From Streptomyces paradoxus (GTDB lineage: Bacteria > Actinomycetota > Actinomycetes > Streptomycetales > Streptomycetaceae), in the NCBI RefSeq assembly GCF_014202475.1, contig NZ_JACHGV010000004.1:372001-436000 (forward strand): a stretch of 64,000 nt of DNA, read 5' to 3'. The notes beneath the pieces were generated by a model. The model was not told the origin of the DNA. It ran no database searches and saw only the letters and a list, made by a program, of their open reading frames with translations. This document shows, one piece after another, positions 1 to 8,239 of this stretch (its first letter is position 1; every line of letters starts with the position of its first letter). The position numbers and the translations under genes are program-made.

Positions 1-204
1 GAGCCTCGGCTCAAGCATGGCGGACATCGTCGGCCCAGAGTCAGCTCGGAGGAGCTCACCAACGAGTTCGTCAACGACATCCGCGACGGCAAGGGCGACA
101 GCTTCCGCAAGCGCTACCGCGAGATGGACATCCTGCTCGTCGACGACATCGAGTTCCTCGCGGACAAGGAGTCGACGGCCTGTCCTGCACTGAAGCCGCC
201 ATGA
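1..204 (+). pseudogene. dnaA fragment (pseudogene, cut by window edge)
   Basis: Frame 1 reads without a stop from base 1 to the TGA at 202-204. Residues encoded from about base 43 to 174 match the AAA+ core of the replication initiator DnaA: a stretch beginning SSEELTNEF, then DGKGDSFRKRYREMD, then the Walker B region ILLVDDIEFLADKEST. After EST the similarity stops abruptly and an unrelated tail runs to the stop. Walker A, sensor 2 and the DNA-binding domain IV are absent, so it cannot be a working initiator. It lies beside a decayed integrase and a tRNA, which suggests insertion debris. Bases before 43 are not clearly DnaA. Bases 205-291 hold nothing I can assign. Confidence 0.72.
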
Positions 205-291
205 CCGAGCTGCACAATCACGGCAAGTTCAAGGTGAAGTTGCTCCGCTTCGGCTAGTACAAGGGCTCTCCCTGACGCGGTCCTATCCGTC

Positions 292-951
292 GTGGTGGGT
301 CTGGCATGGAAGGCCAAGAGGCCCGCCGACAAGGGCAGAGGTGGTGCCCAAAAGTCCAAGGCACCTGTCACGCTGCGGCAGTTCCTCCCGCACACGCGCC
401 CGGAGGAGCTGGTCGGCCTTCGCCGCCGAGACGTGGACCTGGACAACCTCGTCATCCGTGTCCGCGTGGTCGAGCCCGAGCGGACGAACGGCAGACGCGC
501 TCCCGGCGAGACCAAGTCCGATGCGGGCGTTCGCACGGTGGTCCTCCCGGCCTTCCTGTACAAGGAGGTGAAGCGGCACCTCGCTTGGTACGCCGAGAAG
601 GGGCCGGATGGTCTGGTCTTCGTAGGGGAGAAGGGCGCGCCTTTCCGTCGTACCTCCTTCGGTCGGAAGTGGCGCCGGGCTCGCGCCATCGTCGGTCTCC
701 CGGACGGCTTCCGCTTCTACGACCTCCGTCACACCGGGCACACCCTTTCGACCCGCTCCGGCGCCACCCTCGAGGACACGATGGTCCGTACCGGGCAGTC
801 CTCCGAGAAGGCCGCGCTGATCTACCAGCACTCCGACGAGGAGCGGCAGCGGGAGGTGGCTGCCGGGCTCGACGACCTGGTGCGAGCCGAGCGTGCGAAG
901 TGCCACAAGGACGACCCCGCGCACCACAGTGAGGAGGCTGCCGAGGGCTAA
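292..951 (+). pseudogene. Decayed tyrosine integrase, N-terminally truncated
   Basis: A 219-aa frame opening with GTG carries the catalytic domain of a tyrosine recombinase: the first Arg in HTRPEELVGLRRRDVDLD, the DLRHTGHTL box, and the nucleophile region ALIYQHSDEERQ. Two things argue it is dead. The SAM-like and arm-binding N-terminal domains (150-200 residues in full-length relatives) are missing. The conserved GHSS histidine near the C terminus reads GQSS. Its stop lies 80 bp from the encoded 3' CCA end of a tRNA-Gly on the other strand, the usual position for an element that integrated into the tRNA 3' end. I infer a relic, possibly still transcribed. Confidence 0.68.
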
Positions 952-996
952 TGGTGCGGTTGTGGTGCGCGACCGGCTCACCGGTCTAGACAACAA

Positions 997-1026
997 AGAA
1001 CCCCCAGGTCTCTGACCTGGGGGTTT
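997..1026. terminator. Bidirectional terminator between integrase relic and tRNA-Gly
   Basis: A 10-bp perfect stem (1001-1010 with 1014-1023) has a 3-nt loop. A T-run follows on the plus strand, and on the minus strand the complement of AACAAAGAA gives a U-rich tail. It sits just downstream of tRNA-Gly and probably ends that transcript. Confidence 0.75.
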
Positions 1027-1030
1027 CGCA

Positions 1031-1104
1031 TGGAGCGGGTGACGAGAATCGAACTCGCGCTCTCAGCTTGGGAAGCTGATGTTCTACCATTAAACTACAC
1101 CCGC
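1031..1104 (-). tRNA. tRNA-Gly (anticodon CCC)
   Basis: The minus strand folds as a tRNA. The acceptor stem GCGGGTG pairs with CACCCGC, the discriminator is T, and the 3' CCA is encoded. The anticodon stem TCAGC/GCTGA encloses loop TTCCCAA, giving anticodon CCC. The T arm GCGAG-TTCGATT-CTCGT is intact. Glycine tRNAs are common att sites in Streptomyces, and integrase debris lies at its 3' side. Confidence 0.93.
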
Positions 1105-1375
1105 GTAAGACGCCGACCGAGTCGGTGTCCGAGCGATCGCCACTTTACCTCATGTCAGGCCCCCGGTGTTGATGCCGCGGGGCCTGAGGCCGTTTCAGGG
1201 ATGGGATGCGGCTGCGGGGGAAGGGAGTTGGGGCGTACGGTGGTGGGGCGTGAGAGGGCCCGGGCGGGACCGGAGTGCCGCCTGGAGGGCCGTCCCTTTG
1301 ATCCCGTACTGTGGCTTTTGTCGTCAGGCAAGCAGCAGCCAGACGCGGCTCTTGGGGAAGGGACTCTTGGACTTG

Positions 1376-1534
1376 ATGGAGCGCACCGTCGTCCGTTGTG
1401 CCGATGGGCACGTGTTCACCACCGCTTCGTTCCCGATGCAGCAGGCCGAGCGGCTCGGCCCCGGGCGGCTGCTTCGGTGCCCGCGATGTGCGCGGCTCCG
1501 GAGTGTGGTGCCCGTCAGCTACCAGAAGCGGTAG
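1376..1534 (+). CDS. Small Cys-rich (zinc-ribbon-like) hypothetical protein
   Basis: This is a 52-aa protein starting MERTVVRCADGHVF with a later CPRC pair, LRCPRCARLRSVVPV. The lone RC and the CPRC suggest a small metal-binding knuckle. The function is unknown. A purine-rich Shine-Dalgarno (GGGGAAGGG, 1354-1362) fits either the ATG at 1376 or an in-frame TTG at 1367, so the N terminus could be three residues longer. It stands alone between tRNA-Gly and dcd. I support it because the encoded protein looks compact and conserved, unlike the Arg/Pro/Gly-rich shadow frames around it. Bases 1105-1375 hold nothing clear. Confidence 0.6.
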   Translation: MERTVVRCADGHVFTTASFPMQQAERLGPGRLLRCPRCARLRSVVPVSYQKR

Positions 1535-1622
1535 CGGAACGGACAAACGTAAGGCAACAGGCACAAGGCGCGCGGAGACGTCCGGTTGTGGTCGCTCCGC
1601 GCGCCTTGCGTATCCTCGGGGC

Positions 1623-2198
1623 GTGCTTCTCTCAGACAAGGACATCCGGGCCGAGATCGATGCCGGGCGGGTACGGATCGATCCCTATGACGACTCGATG
1701 GTGCAGCCCTCGAGCATCGACGTGCGCCTCGACCGCTACTTCCGGGTGTTCGAGAATCACCGGTACCCCCACATCGACCCCGCCATCGAGCAGTCCGACC
1801 TGACCCGGCTCGTGGAGCCGGAGGGGGACGAGCCGTTCATCCTGCACCCCGGGGAGTTCGTCCTCGCCAGCACCTACGAGGTCATCACCCTGCCCGACGA
1901 CCTCGCCTCCCGCCTGGAGGGCAAGAGCTCGCTCGGCCGGCTCGGGCTCGTGACGCACTCCACCGCCGGGTTCATCGACCCCGGCTTCAGCGGGCACGTC
2001 ACCCTGGAGCTGTCCAACCTCGCCACTCTGCCCATCAAGCTCTGGCCGGGCATGAAGATCGGGCAGCTGTGCATGTTCAAGCTGAGCTCGCCCGCCGACT
2101 TCCCGTACGGCAGCGAGCGGTACGGGTCCCGGTACCAGGGGCAGCGCGGGCCGACCGCCTCCCGGTCCTTCCTCAACTTCCACCGGACCCAGGTGTGA
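1623..2198 (+). CDS. dcd: dCTP deaminase
   Basis: Dcd deaminates dCTP to dUTP, feeding dTTP synthesis in the cytoplasm; some actinobacterial forms also cleave dUTP to dUMP. The 191-aa length from GTG 1623 equals the family norm. Visible hallmarks are MVQPSSIDVRLD, FILHPGEFVLAST, the catalytic segment LEGKSSLGRLGL with its Arg and downstream Glu in HVTLELSN, and the C-terminal GSRYQGQRGPTASR loop that closes over the triphosphate. Start choice: MLLSDKDIRAEI is the standard Dcd N terminus. Its TGA overlaps the GTG of the next gene, so the two are probably translationally coupled. Confidence 0.96.
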   Translation: MLLSDKDIRAEIDAGRVRIDPYDDSMVQPSSIDVRLDRYFRVFENHRYPHIDPAIEQSDLTRLVEPEGDEPFILHPGEFVLASTYEVITLPDDLASRLEGKSSLGRLGLVTHSTAGFIDPGFSGHVTLELSNLATLPIKLWPGMKIGQLCMFKLSSPADFPYGSERYGSRYQGQRGPTASRSFLNFHRTQV

Positions 2199-2722
2199 GC
2201 GACCCGAACGTGAGCGACGCAGGCATGAGTGACGTGCGCGAGAACCTGACCTACGAGAAGTTCGGCGTCGCCGTGCGCGAGCTCGCGCAGGCCATCGCCG
2301 ACGACGGCTACGAGCCCGACATAGTCCTCAGCATCGCCCGCGGCGGCGTCTTCGTGGCCGGCGGCCTCGCCTACGCGCTCGACTGCAAGAACATCCACCT
2401 GGTGAACGTGGAGTTCTACACCGGCGTGGGGACGACCCTCGAGATGCCCGTCATGCTCGCCCCCGTCCCCAACGTGATCGACTTCTCGCGGAAGAAGGTG
2501 CTGATCACCGACGACGTCGCCGACACCGGCAAGACGCTCAAGCTGGTGCGCGACTTCTGCCTCGACACCGTCGCCGAGGTGCGCAGCGCCGTCGTCTACG
2601 AGAAGTCGCAGTCGCTGGTGAAGTGCGAGTACGTGTGGAAGCGCACCGACGAGTGGATCAACTTCCCGTGGAGTGTCGAACCGCCGGTGGTGCGTCGGGC
2701 GGGGCAGGTTCTCGACGCCTGA
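2195..2722 (+). CDS. Phosphoribosyltransferase family protein
   Basis: This is a type I PRTase fold. The PRPP-binding signature is VLITDDVADTGKTLKLV, with the early loop DIVLSIARGGVFVAGGLAYAL and a basic/aromatic C-terminal hood (VWKRTDEWINFPW). Such proteins belong to the hypoxanthine/xanthine-guanine-like class; the nucleobase is not evident from sequence. GTG 2195 overlaps the dcd stop (GTGA) and gives 175 aa. In-frame alternatives are GTG 2210 and ATG 2225, and the similarity to PRTases begins only after 2225. Coupling to dcd suggests a nucleotide-salvage role. A strong terminator follows. Confidence 0.86.
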   Translation: MSDPNVSDAGMSDVRENLTYEKFGVAVRELAQAIADDGYEPDIVLSIARGGVFVAGGLAYALDCKNIHLVNVEFYTGVGTTLEMPVMLAPVPNVIDFSRKKVLITDDVADTGKTLKLVRDFCLDTVAEVRSAVVYEKSQSLVKCEYVWKRTDEWINFPWSVEPPVVRRAGQVLDA

Positions 2723-2744
2723 CCAGCAGGATCAGAGACAGAAA

Positions 2745-2770
2745 GAGGGGCTCCCCTTGGGGAGCCCCTC
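2745..2770. terminator. Rho-independent terminator, convergent
   Basis: A 10-bp stem (GAGGGGCTCC with GGAGCCCCTC) lies between the plus-strand phosphoribosyltransferase and the minus-strand membrane protein, so it can serve both. Confidence 0.85.
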
Positions 2771-2788
2771 TGTCGTACCCGCTGAGCC

Positions 2789-3721
2789 TCAGACCGTGCC
2801 CAGCTTCACGATCGACAGCAGCGCGAACAGCTGGATGGCCGACGCGCCCAGGGCCTTCGGCCAGGGCAGGTCGTGGGAGCGGCTGACCATGAGGGTCAGC
2901 AGGGCGCCGCCGGCGATCCAGGTGGCCCAGCCGAGCAGCTGGACGAACATCGCGTCGCCGCCGGCGAACATCGCGAAGACCAGGCGCGGCGCGTCCGTGA
3001 GGGACATGATCAGCATCGACAGGCCGACCGTGGGCTGCCAGGCGCCGTCGCCGCCGAGCTGGCGGGCCAGGGTGTGGGTGACCACGCCCAGGACGAAGGC
3101 GCTGAGCACCATCGCGACGGCCGTCGTCAGAACGATCGGGACCGCGTTCGACAGTGTGGCGTTTATCGCATCCTTGCGGGCGCCGTCGAAGCCGAAGACG
3201 GCGAGCAGGCCGTAGAGGAACGTGACGATGAGGGCCGGGCCCCACATCGCGTAGTCCCGCATCTGGAGGAAGGTCTGGTTGGGGGCGAGGACGATCCCCC
3301 GGAGCAGGTCCTTCCAGTGCAGCCGCGGGCCGACCGGGCCGGGTGCCGGGGCCGCCGAGCCGGCGCGGTAGGTGTCGCCCTGGGTGTAGGGGTCCTCGCC
3401 GACCGAGAAGGCCTGGGTGTGGCCCGGGTTGTTCGCCGCGTACGGGTCGGGCGGTCCCTGCGGGCCGGGCGGGTACGCGCCGTCGCCGAAGTACTCCGGC
3501 TCGCCCTGGCCGCCGTAACCGCCGCCGTGCGCGGCGTTCGGCTGCGGCCATGCGGGGCCGCCGCCGTCGCCGTACGGCGGCTGCTGCCGCGGGTACGGCT
3601 GCGGCGCCGGCGGGGAGCCGTACGACGGCCCCTGCGGCGTCTGCTGCCCGTACGGAGGGTTTTGCGGTCGCGTCTGAGGAGCGCCGTTGTTCCGGCCGCG
3701 TCCGATCCTGAATCCAGCCAC
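2789..3721 (-). CDS. Yip1-like integral membrane protein with Pro/Gly/Tyr-rich N-terminal tail
   Basis: From GTG 3721 the protein is 310 aa. Residues 1-150 are a low-complexity cytosolic tail (repeated PPYG, PQP and YG motifs). The C-terminal half has about five membrane segments around ALIVTFLYGLLAVFGF, VPIVLTTAVAMVLSAFVLGVV, LSMLIMSLTDAPRLVFAMF, LLGWATWIAGGALLTLMV and ALGASAIQLFALLSIV. The helix pattern and the leading HWKDLLRGIVLAPNQTF resemble the Yip1 domain. The role is unknown; Pro/Gly-rich tails of this kind are frequent in Streptomyces envelope proteins. An upstream in-frame extension to 3802 is less likely because residues before VAGFRIGRG are non-conserved Arg/Pro/Gly. It stands alone. 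Confidence 0.84.
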   Translation of the reverse strand: MAGFRIGRGRNNGAPQTRPQNPPYGQQTPQGPSYGSPPAPQPYPRQQPPYGDGGGPAWPQPNAAHGGGYGGQGEPEYFGDGAYPPGPQGPPDPYAANNPGHTQAFSVGEDPYTQGDTYRAGSAAPAPGPVGPRLHWKDLLRGIVLAPNQTFLQMRDYAMWGPALIVTFLYGLLAVFGFDGARKDAINATLSNAVPIVLTTAVAMVLSAFVLGVVTHTLARQLGGDGAWQPTVGLSMLIMSLTDAPRLVFAMFAGGDAMFVQLLGWATWIAGGALLTLMVSRSHDLPWPKALGASAIQLFALLSIVKLGTV

Positions 3722-3928
3722 GTCTTCGAACGTACCTGGTCCCCGGCGGTGGCGTGCCGGGCCCGGGCTTCCGGGCCCGGCTTTGCGGCCGAGCTGTGAC
3801 ATCCCTTAAGGGAGAGGGACTTGGGGTGTCGGTGAGGCGTCAGGGTTCGGCCCTACGGGCCGCGCCCGGGGCCGGTTCGGCCGTACGGGCCGCCGGGTCC
3901 GTACGACCATACGGGTCGCGCCCCGGCC

Positions 3929-5281
3929 TCAGTCGGGGAGTCCGCCGCCGAGCTCCGGCAGGACGATCGCGCCGGTCTTCGTCGGGACCGTGCTCGTGCC
4001 GGGCATGAGCAGCGCGCCGCTCGCCGCGCCGACGGCCAGGTCCGCCTTGCCGTCGGCGGTCAGGTCGCGCAGGCGCAGGGTGTAGCCGAAGCCGGTGTGG
4101 GAGTCGGCCGGGCCGAGCACCGTCTGGGCGATCCACGAGGAGCGCGCGCCGCTGAGGCCGCCGGAGCCGCCGCGGAACACGTGGACGCCGCCCTGGTCCT
4201 CCTCGCCGTCGACGTCCTCGTGCGGCACGCCGACCGCGAGGTCCGCGTAGCCGTCGCCGTTGGTGTCGGCGGCCGAGATCGCGTAGCCGAAGTTGTCGTC
4301 CGCCTCGGGGCTGCCGGAGACGCCGGAGGTGGCCTGGGTGAGGGTGAGGGACGTGCCCGGGCCCGACGACGTGCCGCGCCAGACGGTGACCGCGCCCTTG
4401 CCGTTGTCCTTGTCGGGCACGCCGAGGACGATGTCGCCGTAGCCGTTCTTGTCGAAGTCGCCGACGACGGGGCTCGGGTAGAGGCCCTGCTGCCGGTCGC
4501 TGAGGGTCCTGGACGTGCCCGAGGCGAGGCCGGAGGAGGTGCCCTTCAGGTACCAGGCGCGCTCGCGGATGTCGCTGCCGGTGATCTCCGTGCCGATGAC
4601 CACCAGGTCGGTCCTGCCGTCCCCGTCGACCTTCCCGGCTCCGAGGGCGGAGGAGTACCAGCCGCCGGACCCCTTGTCGATCTTGCTGACCTTGCCGGTG
4701 GTGCCGGACTTGGTGAAGGGGCCGCGGTACAGCCAGGCCTCCTCGCCGCCGATCAGGGCCAGGTCGGGGGAGCCGTCGCCGGTGAAGTCGCCGGTGGCCA
4801 GGTCGCGGCCGAAGTGGCCGGTCGCGCCGCCGATCGGGGTGATGCCGGTGCCGCCGGACAGGCCGGTCTTCGAGCCCCACAGGACGGTGACCGTGCCCCG
4901 GTAGTCGTCGCTGCCCACGTGCTCGGTGGGGTTGCCGACGACGAGGTCCGCGTAGCCGTCCTTGTTGAGGTCGGCGCTCGCCAGGGACGCGCCGAACTGG
5001 TCGTCCTCCTCGCCGGCGCCGGGGACGCCGGCGCTGTCCTGGTGGAGGAACTTCGGGTGGGCGGTGTCGAGGCCGGTGGCGGTGCCGTACACGACGGTGA
5101 TCGTGCCGCCCTCGCGGTCGACGTCGTTGTAGCCGCCGTAGGCGAGGTCGCGGCGGCCGTCGCCGTTGAAGTCGTCGTAGTGCTTGGCCGGCGCCGCGGA
5201 GGCGGGGCCTGCGAGGAACACGGGGGTGATGCCGGTCGCCAGCAGGGCGGCGACCAGGGCGGTCGTGGTGGATCTGCGCAT
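3929..5281 (-). CDS. Secreted FG-GAP (integrin-like beta-propeller) repeat protein 1
   Basis: This 450-aa exported protein has an N-terminal signal peptide (MRRSTTTALVAALLATG through GPASA). It is followed by FG-GAP/VCBS repeats, each with a calcium-binding DxNxDGxxD loop: DFNGDGRRDLAYGG, DLNKDGYADLVVG, DFTGDGSPDLALIG, DFDKNGYGDIVLG, DTNGDGYADLAVG, DLTADGKADLAVG. Seven such units form a beta-propeller like the integrin alpha-chain head, an extracellular adhesion or ligand-binding fold. No catalytic domain is fused. It is the last gene of a same-strand array of five, 17 nt after the neighbour at 5299-6747. The ligand is unknown. Confidence 0.9.
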   Translation of the reverse strand: MRRSTTTALVAALLATGITPVFLAGPASAAPAKHYDDFNGDGRRDLAYGGYNDVDREGGTITVVYGTATGLDTAHPKFLHQDSAGVPGAGEEDDQFGASLASADLNKDGYADLVVGNPTEHVGSDDYRGTVTVLWGSKTGLSGGTGITPIGGATGHFGRDLATGDFTGDGSPDLALIGGEEAWLYRGPFTKSGTTGKVSKIDKGSGGWYSSALGAGKVDGDGRTDLVVIGTEITGSDIRERAWYLKGTSSGLASGTSRTLSDRQQGLYPSPVVGDFDKNGYGDIVLGVPDKDNGKGAVTVWRGTSSGPGTSLTLTQATSGVSGSPEADDNFGYAISAADTNGDGYADLAVGVPHEDVDGEEDQGGVHVFRGGSGGLSGARSSWIAQTVLGPADSHTGFGYTLRLRDLTADGKADLAVGAASGALLMPGTSTVPTKTGAIVLPELGGGLPD

Positions 5282-5298
5282 GCTGTCTCCCTGGCCGG

Positions 5299-6747
5299 TC
5301 AGCCGATGAGGTTGGCGCCGAACGCGCCGTACGAGCGGATCTGGCCGAGGCTGCCCGGGCCGAAGGTGCTGGCACCGTCGGTGACGGGGCCGGTGGCGGA
5401 GCCGCGCAGGGCCGTGACGGCGCCGATGCCCTCGTCCTCGAAGCTCGCGGTGATCGTGAACTCGGCGTGGCCGTCCTTGGTGACGTCGGCCAGCAGGGTC
5501 TCGGAGCCGAAGTAGTCCGTGGCCTCGGCGGTGCCGGGGACGCCGGCGGTGTTCTGGGTGACGGTGCGGGCGCCGGTGCGCGAGACACCCGAGGCCGAGC
5601 CGTTCATGAGGATCGCGGCGCCGGCGTCCTCGGTGGTGCCGATGTCCTCGAAGCCGACGCCGATGGCGAGGTCGCCGTAGCCGTCGCCGTTGGTGTCGTC
5701 GATGGAGACGGAGCCGCCGAAGTTGTCGCGCTCCTCGTCGGCACCGGGGACGCCCGGGGAGTCCTGGGTGAGCTCGGCCATGGGCGCGTCGCCGTTGACG
5801 GGGCCGCCCTCGGAGCCGCGGACGACGACGACCTTGCCGCCGAGGCTCCCGGTGTGGTCGCTGCCCTTCCCGAAGACGTTGCCGAGGGCGATCTCGTCGT
5901 GGCCGTCACCGTCGATGTCGCCGAGGGCCAGGGAGGTGCCGCCGTTCAGGGCGCGGGGGGCCGAGGTGTCCGGGCCGGTGGGGGAGCCGAGGTAGGCGAC
6001 GCCCTTGGACCAGCTGGTCGCCTCGCCCTCGGTCATGGCGACCCGGTAGGTGAGGACCAGGTCCGACCTGCCGTCGGCGTTGGTGTCGCCCGCGTTCATG
6101 GCGTCGACGATCCACGCCGGCTCGGGGGTGGAGATCTTCCGCGTGGCGCCCGTGGTGCCGGTGGTGGTGAACGGGCCGCGGACGATGTGGACGTCGTCGG
6201 TGTCGGTGCCGACGGCCAGGTCCTGCGCGCCGTCACCGTCGAAGTCGCCCGCGGTCAGCAGGTTGCCCCAGTTGTTGTGGGCGGAGACGGCCGGGTCCTT
6301 GACCGTCGTGCCGTTCTGCAGGCCGTTCGCCGAGCCCCACAGGACGGTGACGGTGCCGCCGTCGCCGTCGGTGCCGTCGCGGTCGCCGGGAGCGCCGACC
6401 GCGAGGTCGGTGTAGCCGTCGCCGTTGAGGTCGGCCTGGGCGAGCGCGCCGCCGAAGGTGTCCTCGGTGCCGGCGTCACCGGGCACGCCGGCGGTGTTCT
6501 GGCTGACGACGGTGCGCTTGGCCGGGTCGAGGCCGGCGGCGCCGCCGTGGACCACGGCGACGTAGCCGGCCATGCCCTTGCCGTCGACCTTGGCGTAGGG
6601 GGCGGCGAAGGCCACGTCGCCGTAGCCGTCGCCGTTGAAGTCGGCCGTGGGGCCGGCGGCGGGTGCGGCGGTGGCCGCCGTCGCGGGCAGGGCCGTGAGC
6701 AGGCCGGTGGTGAGTGCCGTGGCCAGGAGGATGGTGCGCTTGCGCAT
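5299..6747 (-). CDS. Secreted FG-GAP repeat protein 2
   Basis: This 482-aa protein has a signal peptide (MRKRTILLATALTTGLLTALPATA) and about seven FG-GAP units with loops such as DFNGDGYGDVAF, DLNGDGYTDLAVG, DFDGDGAQDLAVG, DTNADGRSDLVLT, DIDGDGHDEIALG and DTNGDGYGDLAIG. It ends with a conserved tail, FGPGSLGQIRSYGAFGANL, shared with copy 3. The reading frame is open much further upstream; I chose ATG 6747 because it gives the signal peptide. The N terminus is nearly identical to copy 4 (8240-9646), so the array arose by duplication. Predicted calcium-stabilised extracellular propeller; no enzymatic motif seen. Confidence 0.9.
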   Translation of the reverse strand: MRKRTILLATALTTGLLTALPATAATAAPAAGPTADFNGDGYGDVAFAAPYAKVDGKGMAGYVAVVHGGAAGLDPAKRTVVSQNTAGVPGDAGTEDTFGGALAQADLNGDGYTDLAVGAPGDRDGTDGDGGTVTVLWGSANGLQNGTTVKDPAVSAHNNWGNLLTAGDFDGDGAQDLAVGTDTDDVHIVRGPFTTTGTTGATRKISTPEPAWIVDAMNAGDTNADGRSDLVLTYRVAMTEGEATSWSKGVAYLGSPTGPDTSAPRALNGGTSLALGDIDGDGHDEIALGNVFGKGSDHTGSLGGKVVVVRGSEGGPVNGDAPMAELTQDSPGVPGADEERDNFGGSVSIDDTNGDGYGDLAIGVGFEDIGTTEDAGAAILMNGSASGVSRTGARTVTQNTAGVPGTAEATDYFGSETLLADVTKDGHAEFTITASFEDEGIGAVTALRGSATGPVTDGASTFGPGSLGQIRSYGAFGANLIG

Positions 6748-6779
6748 CGGGATCCCCGTCGGGTCGGAAGTGGTGGTGA

Positions 6780-8204
6780 TCAGGAGTTGAGCGCGGTGCC
6801 GTAGCTCGGGGCGCCGGCTGTCGAGATGCCCGTCGTGCCCGGGCCGAAGCTCGTCGAGCCGGTGGCCGTCGGGCCCGTCGCCGTGGCGCGCAGGGACCAG
6901 ACCGCGCCGTCGCCGGCGTTCTCGCCCGGCGCGGAGACGGTCAGGTCGGCGCGGCGGTCGCCGGTGTGGTCGGTGAGCGTGACGCGTTCGCCGAAGCGGT
7001 CGCCCTGCTCCGAGGCGCCGGGCACCCCCGCGGTGTTCTGGGTGTACGCCGTGGCGCCATTGGTGGTCAGGCCGGACGCCGAGCCGTACAGCACGGTGAC
7101 GGCACCGGCGGAGCCGTTCTCGCCCGCGGTACCGATCGCCAGGTCGGCGTATCCGTCGCCGTTGACGTCGCCGAGACAGACGTCGCTGCCGAAGCGGTCG
7201 CCCTTCTCGGCGGCGCCGGGGACACCGGCGGTGTCCTGGGTGAGGACGAGCGGGGCGCGGCCGCTGTCGCGGCCGTCGGGTCCGCCGTAGACGACGGTGA
7301 CCTTGCCGCCGAGGGCGCCCTCGGGGTCGGCGGAGGCCTCCCGGTCGTTCCCCACGGCGATGTCGTCGTGGCCGTCGCCGTCGATGTCGCCGACGGCGGA
7401 GACGAACCCGGCGGGCAGTTTCTGCAGCCAGTCGACGTAGTTGCTGATCTTCATGTCGGCGAGGGCGGTGGTGGCGGCGCCGTTGTGCGCGGCGCGGCCG
7501 TGCAGGACCACGCGGGGGTGGCCGTCGCCGGTGACGTCGCCGGAGGAGAGGTGGGTGATGCCGTTCGAGGACGACCACCAGTCGTTGCCCGAGCCCGAAC
7601 CGGCGTTCGAGGTGCTGGTCTTGCTGAACGGGCCGTCCACGAGGGAGAGGGTGATCGGGCCGGTGGAGCCGACCGCGACGTCGGTGTCCCCGTCGCCGTC
7701 GAAGTCGCCCGCGGCCAGTGCCTGGCCGTAGCGGTCGTAGTCGGTGCTGAAGAAGCCGGCCAGCGAACGGGCGCCGGACAGGCCGGACGCCGATCCCCAG
7801 ACGATGGCGACCGTGCCGTCGTTGGTGTCGCTGCCGTCCTCGCCGGGTGTGCCGATCAGCAGGTCGGCGTAGCCGTCGGTGTTCAGGTCGGCGGAGGCCA
7901 GGGCGGAGCCGAACGCGTCGTCGGCCTCGGCGGCACCGGGCATCCCGGCGGTGTTCTGGGTCAGCAGGGTGCGCGTGGAGGTCTTCGGCCCGCTGGTGCT
8001 GCCGTAGACCACCGACACGGCACCGGCCTTCGCCTGCCCGGCGACGGTGGCGCCCGGCGCGCCGATCGCGAGGTCGGTGCGGCCGTCGCCGTTGAAGTCG
8101 TAGGGGGCGGCGGCCGGCACGGCGTGTGCGACGGGGGCGGAGAGGGTGAGGGCGAGCGGAGTCAGGGCCGCGGCGAGGACGGCGGTGGTGATACGGGTGC
8201 GCAT
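6780..8204 (-). CDS. Secreted FG-GAP repeat protein 3
   Basis: This 474-aa protein has signal peptide MRTRITTAVLAAALTPLALT through HA and repeats DFNGDGRTDLAIGAP, DLNTDGYADLLIG, DFDGDGDTDVAVG, DVTGDGHPRVVLHG (a degenerate unit), DIDGDGHDDIAVG and DVNGDGYADLAIG. Its C terminus, FGPGTTGISTAGAPSYGTAL, matches copy 2 and the fifth remnant. ATG 8204 is chosen for the signal peptide although the frame stays open upstream. It lies 32 nt before copy 2 in the same direction, so a single transcript is likely. The partner or ligand is not predictable. Confidence 0.9.
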   Translation of the reverse strand: MRTRITTAVLAAALTPLALTLSAPVAHAVPAAAPYDFNGDGRTDLAIGAPGATVAGQAKAGAVSVVYGSTSGPKTSTRTLLTQNTAGMPGAAEADDAFGSALASADLNTDGYADLLIGTPGEDGSDTNDGTVAIVWGSASGLSGARSLAGFFSTDYDRYGQALAAGDFDGDGDTDVAVGSTGPITLSLVDGPFSKTSTSNAGSGSGNDWWSSSNGITHLSSGDVTGDGHPRVVLHGRAAHNGAATTALADMKISNYVDWLQKLPAGFVSAVGDIDGDGHDDIAVGNDREASADPEGALGGKVTVVYGGPDGRDSGRAPLVLTQDTAGVPGAAEKGDRFGSDVCLGDVNGDGYADLAIGTAGENGSAGAVTVLYGSASGLTTNGATAYTQNTAGVPGASEQGDRFGERVTLTDHTGDRRADLTVSAPGENAGDGAVWSLRATATGPTATGSTSFGPGTTGISTAGAPSYGTALNS

Positions 8205-8239
8205 GGGTGCACGTGCCTCACAGGGGAGTCGGCGGGACG

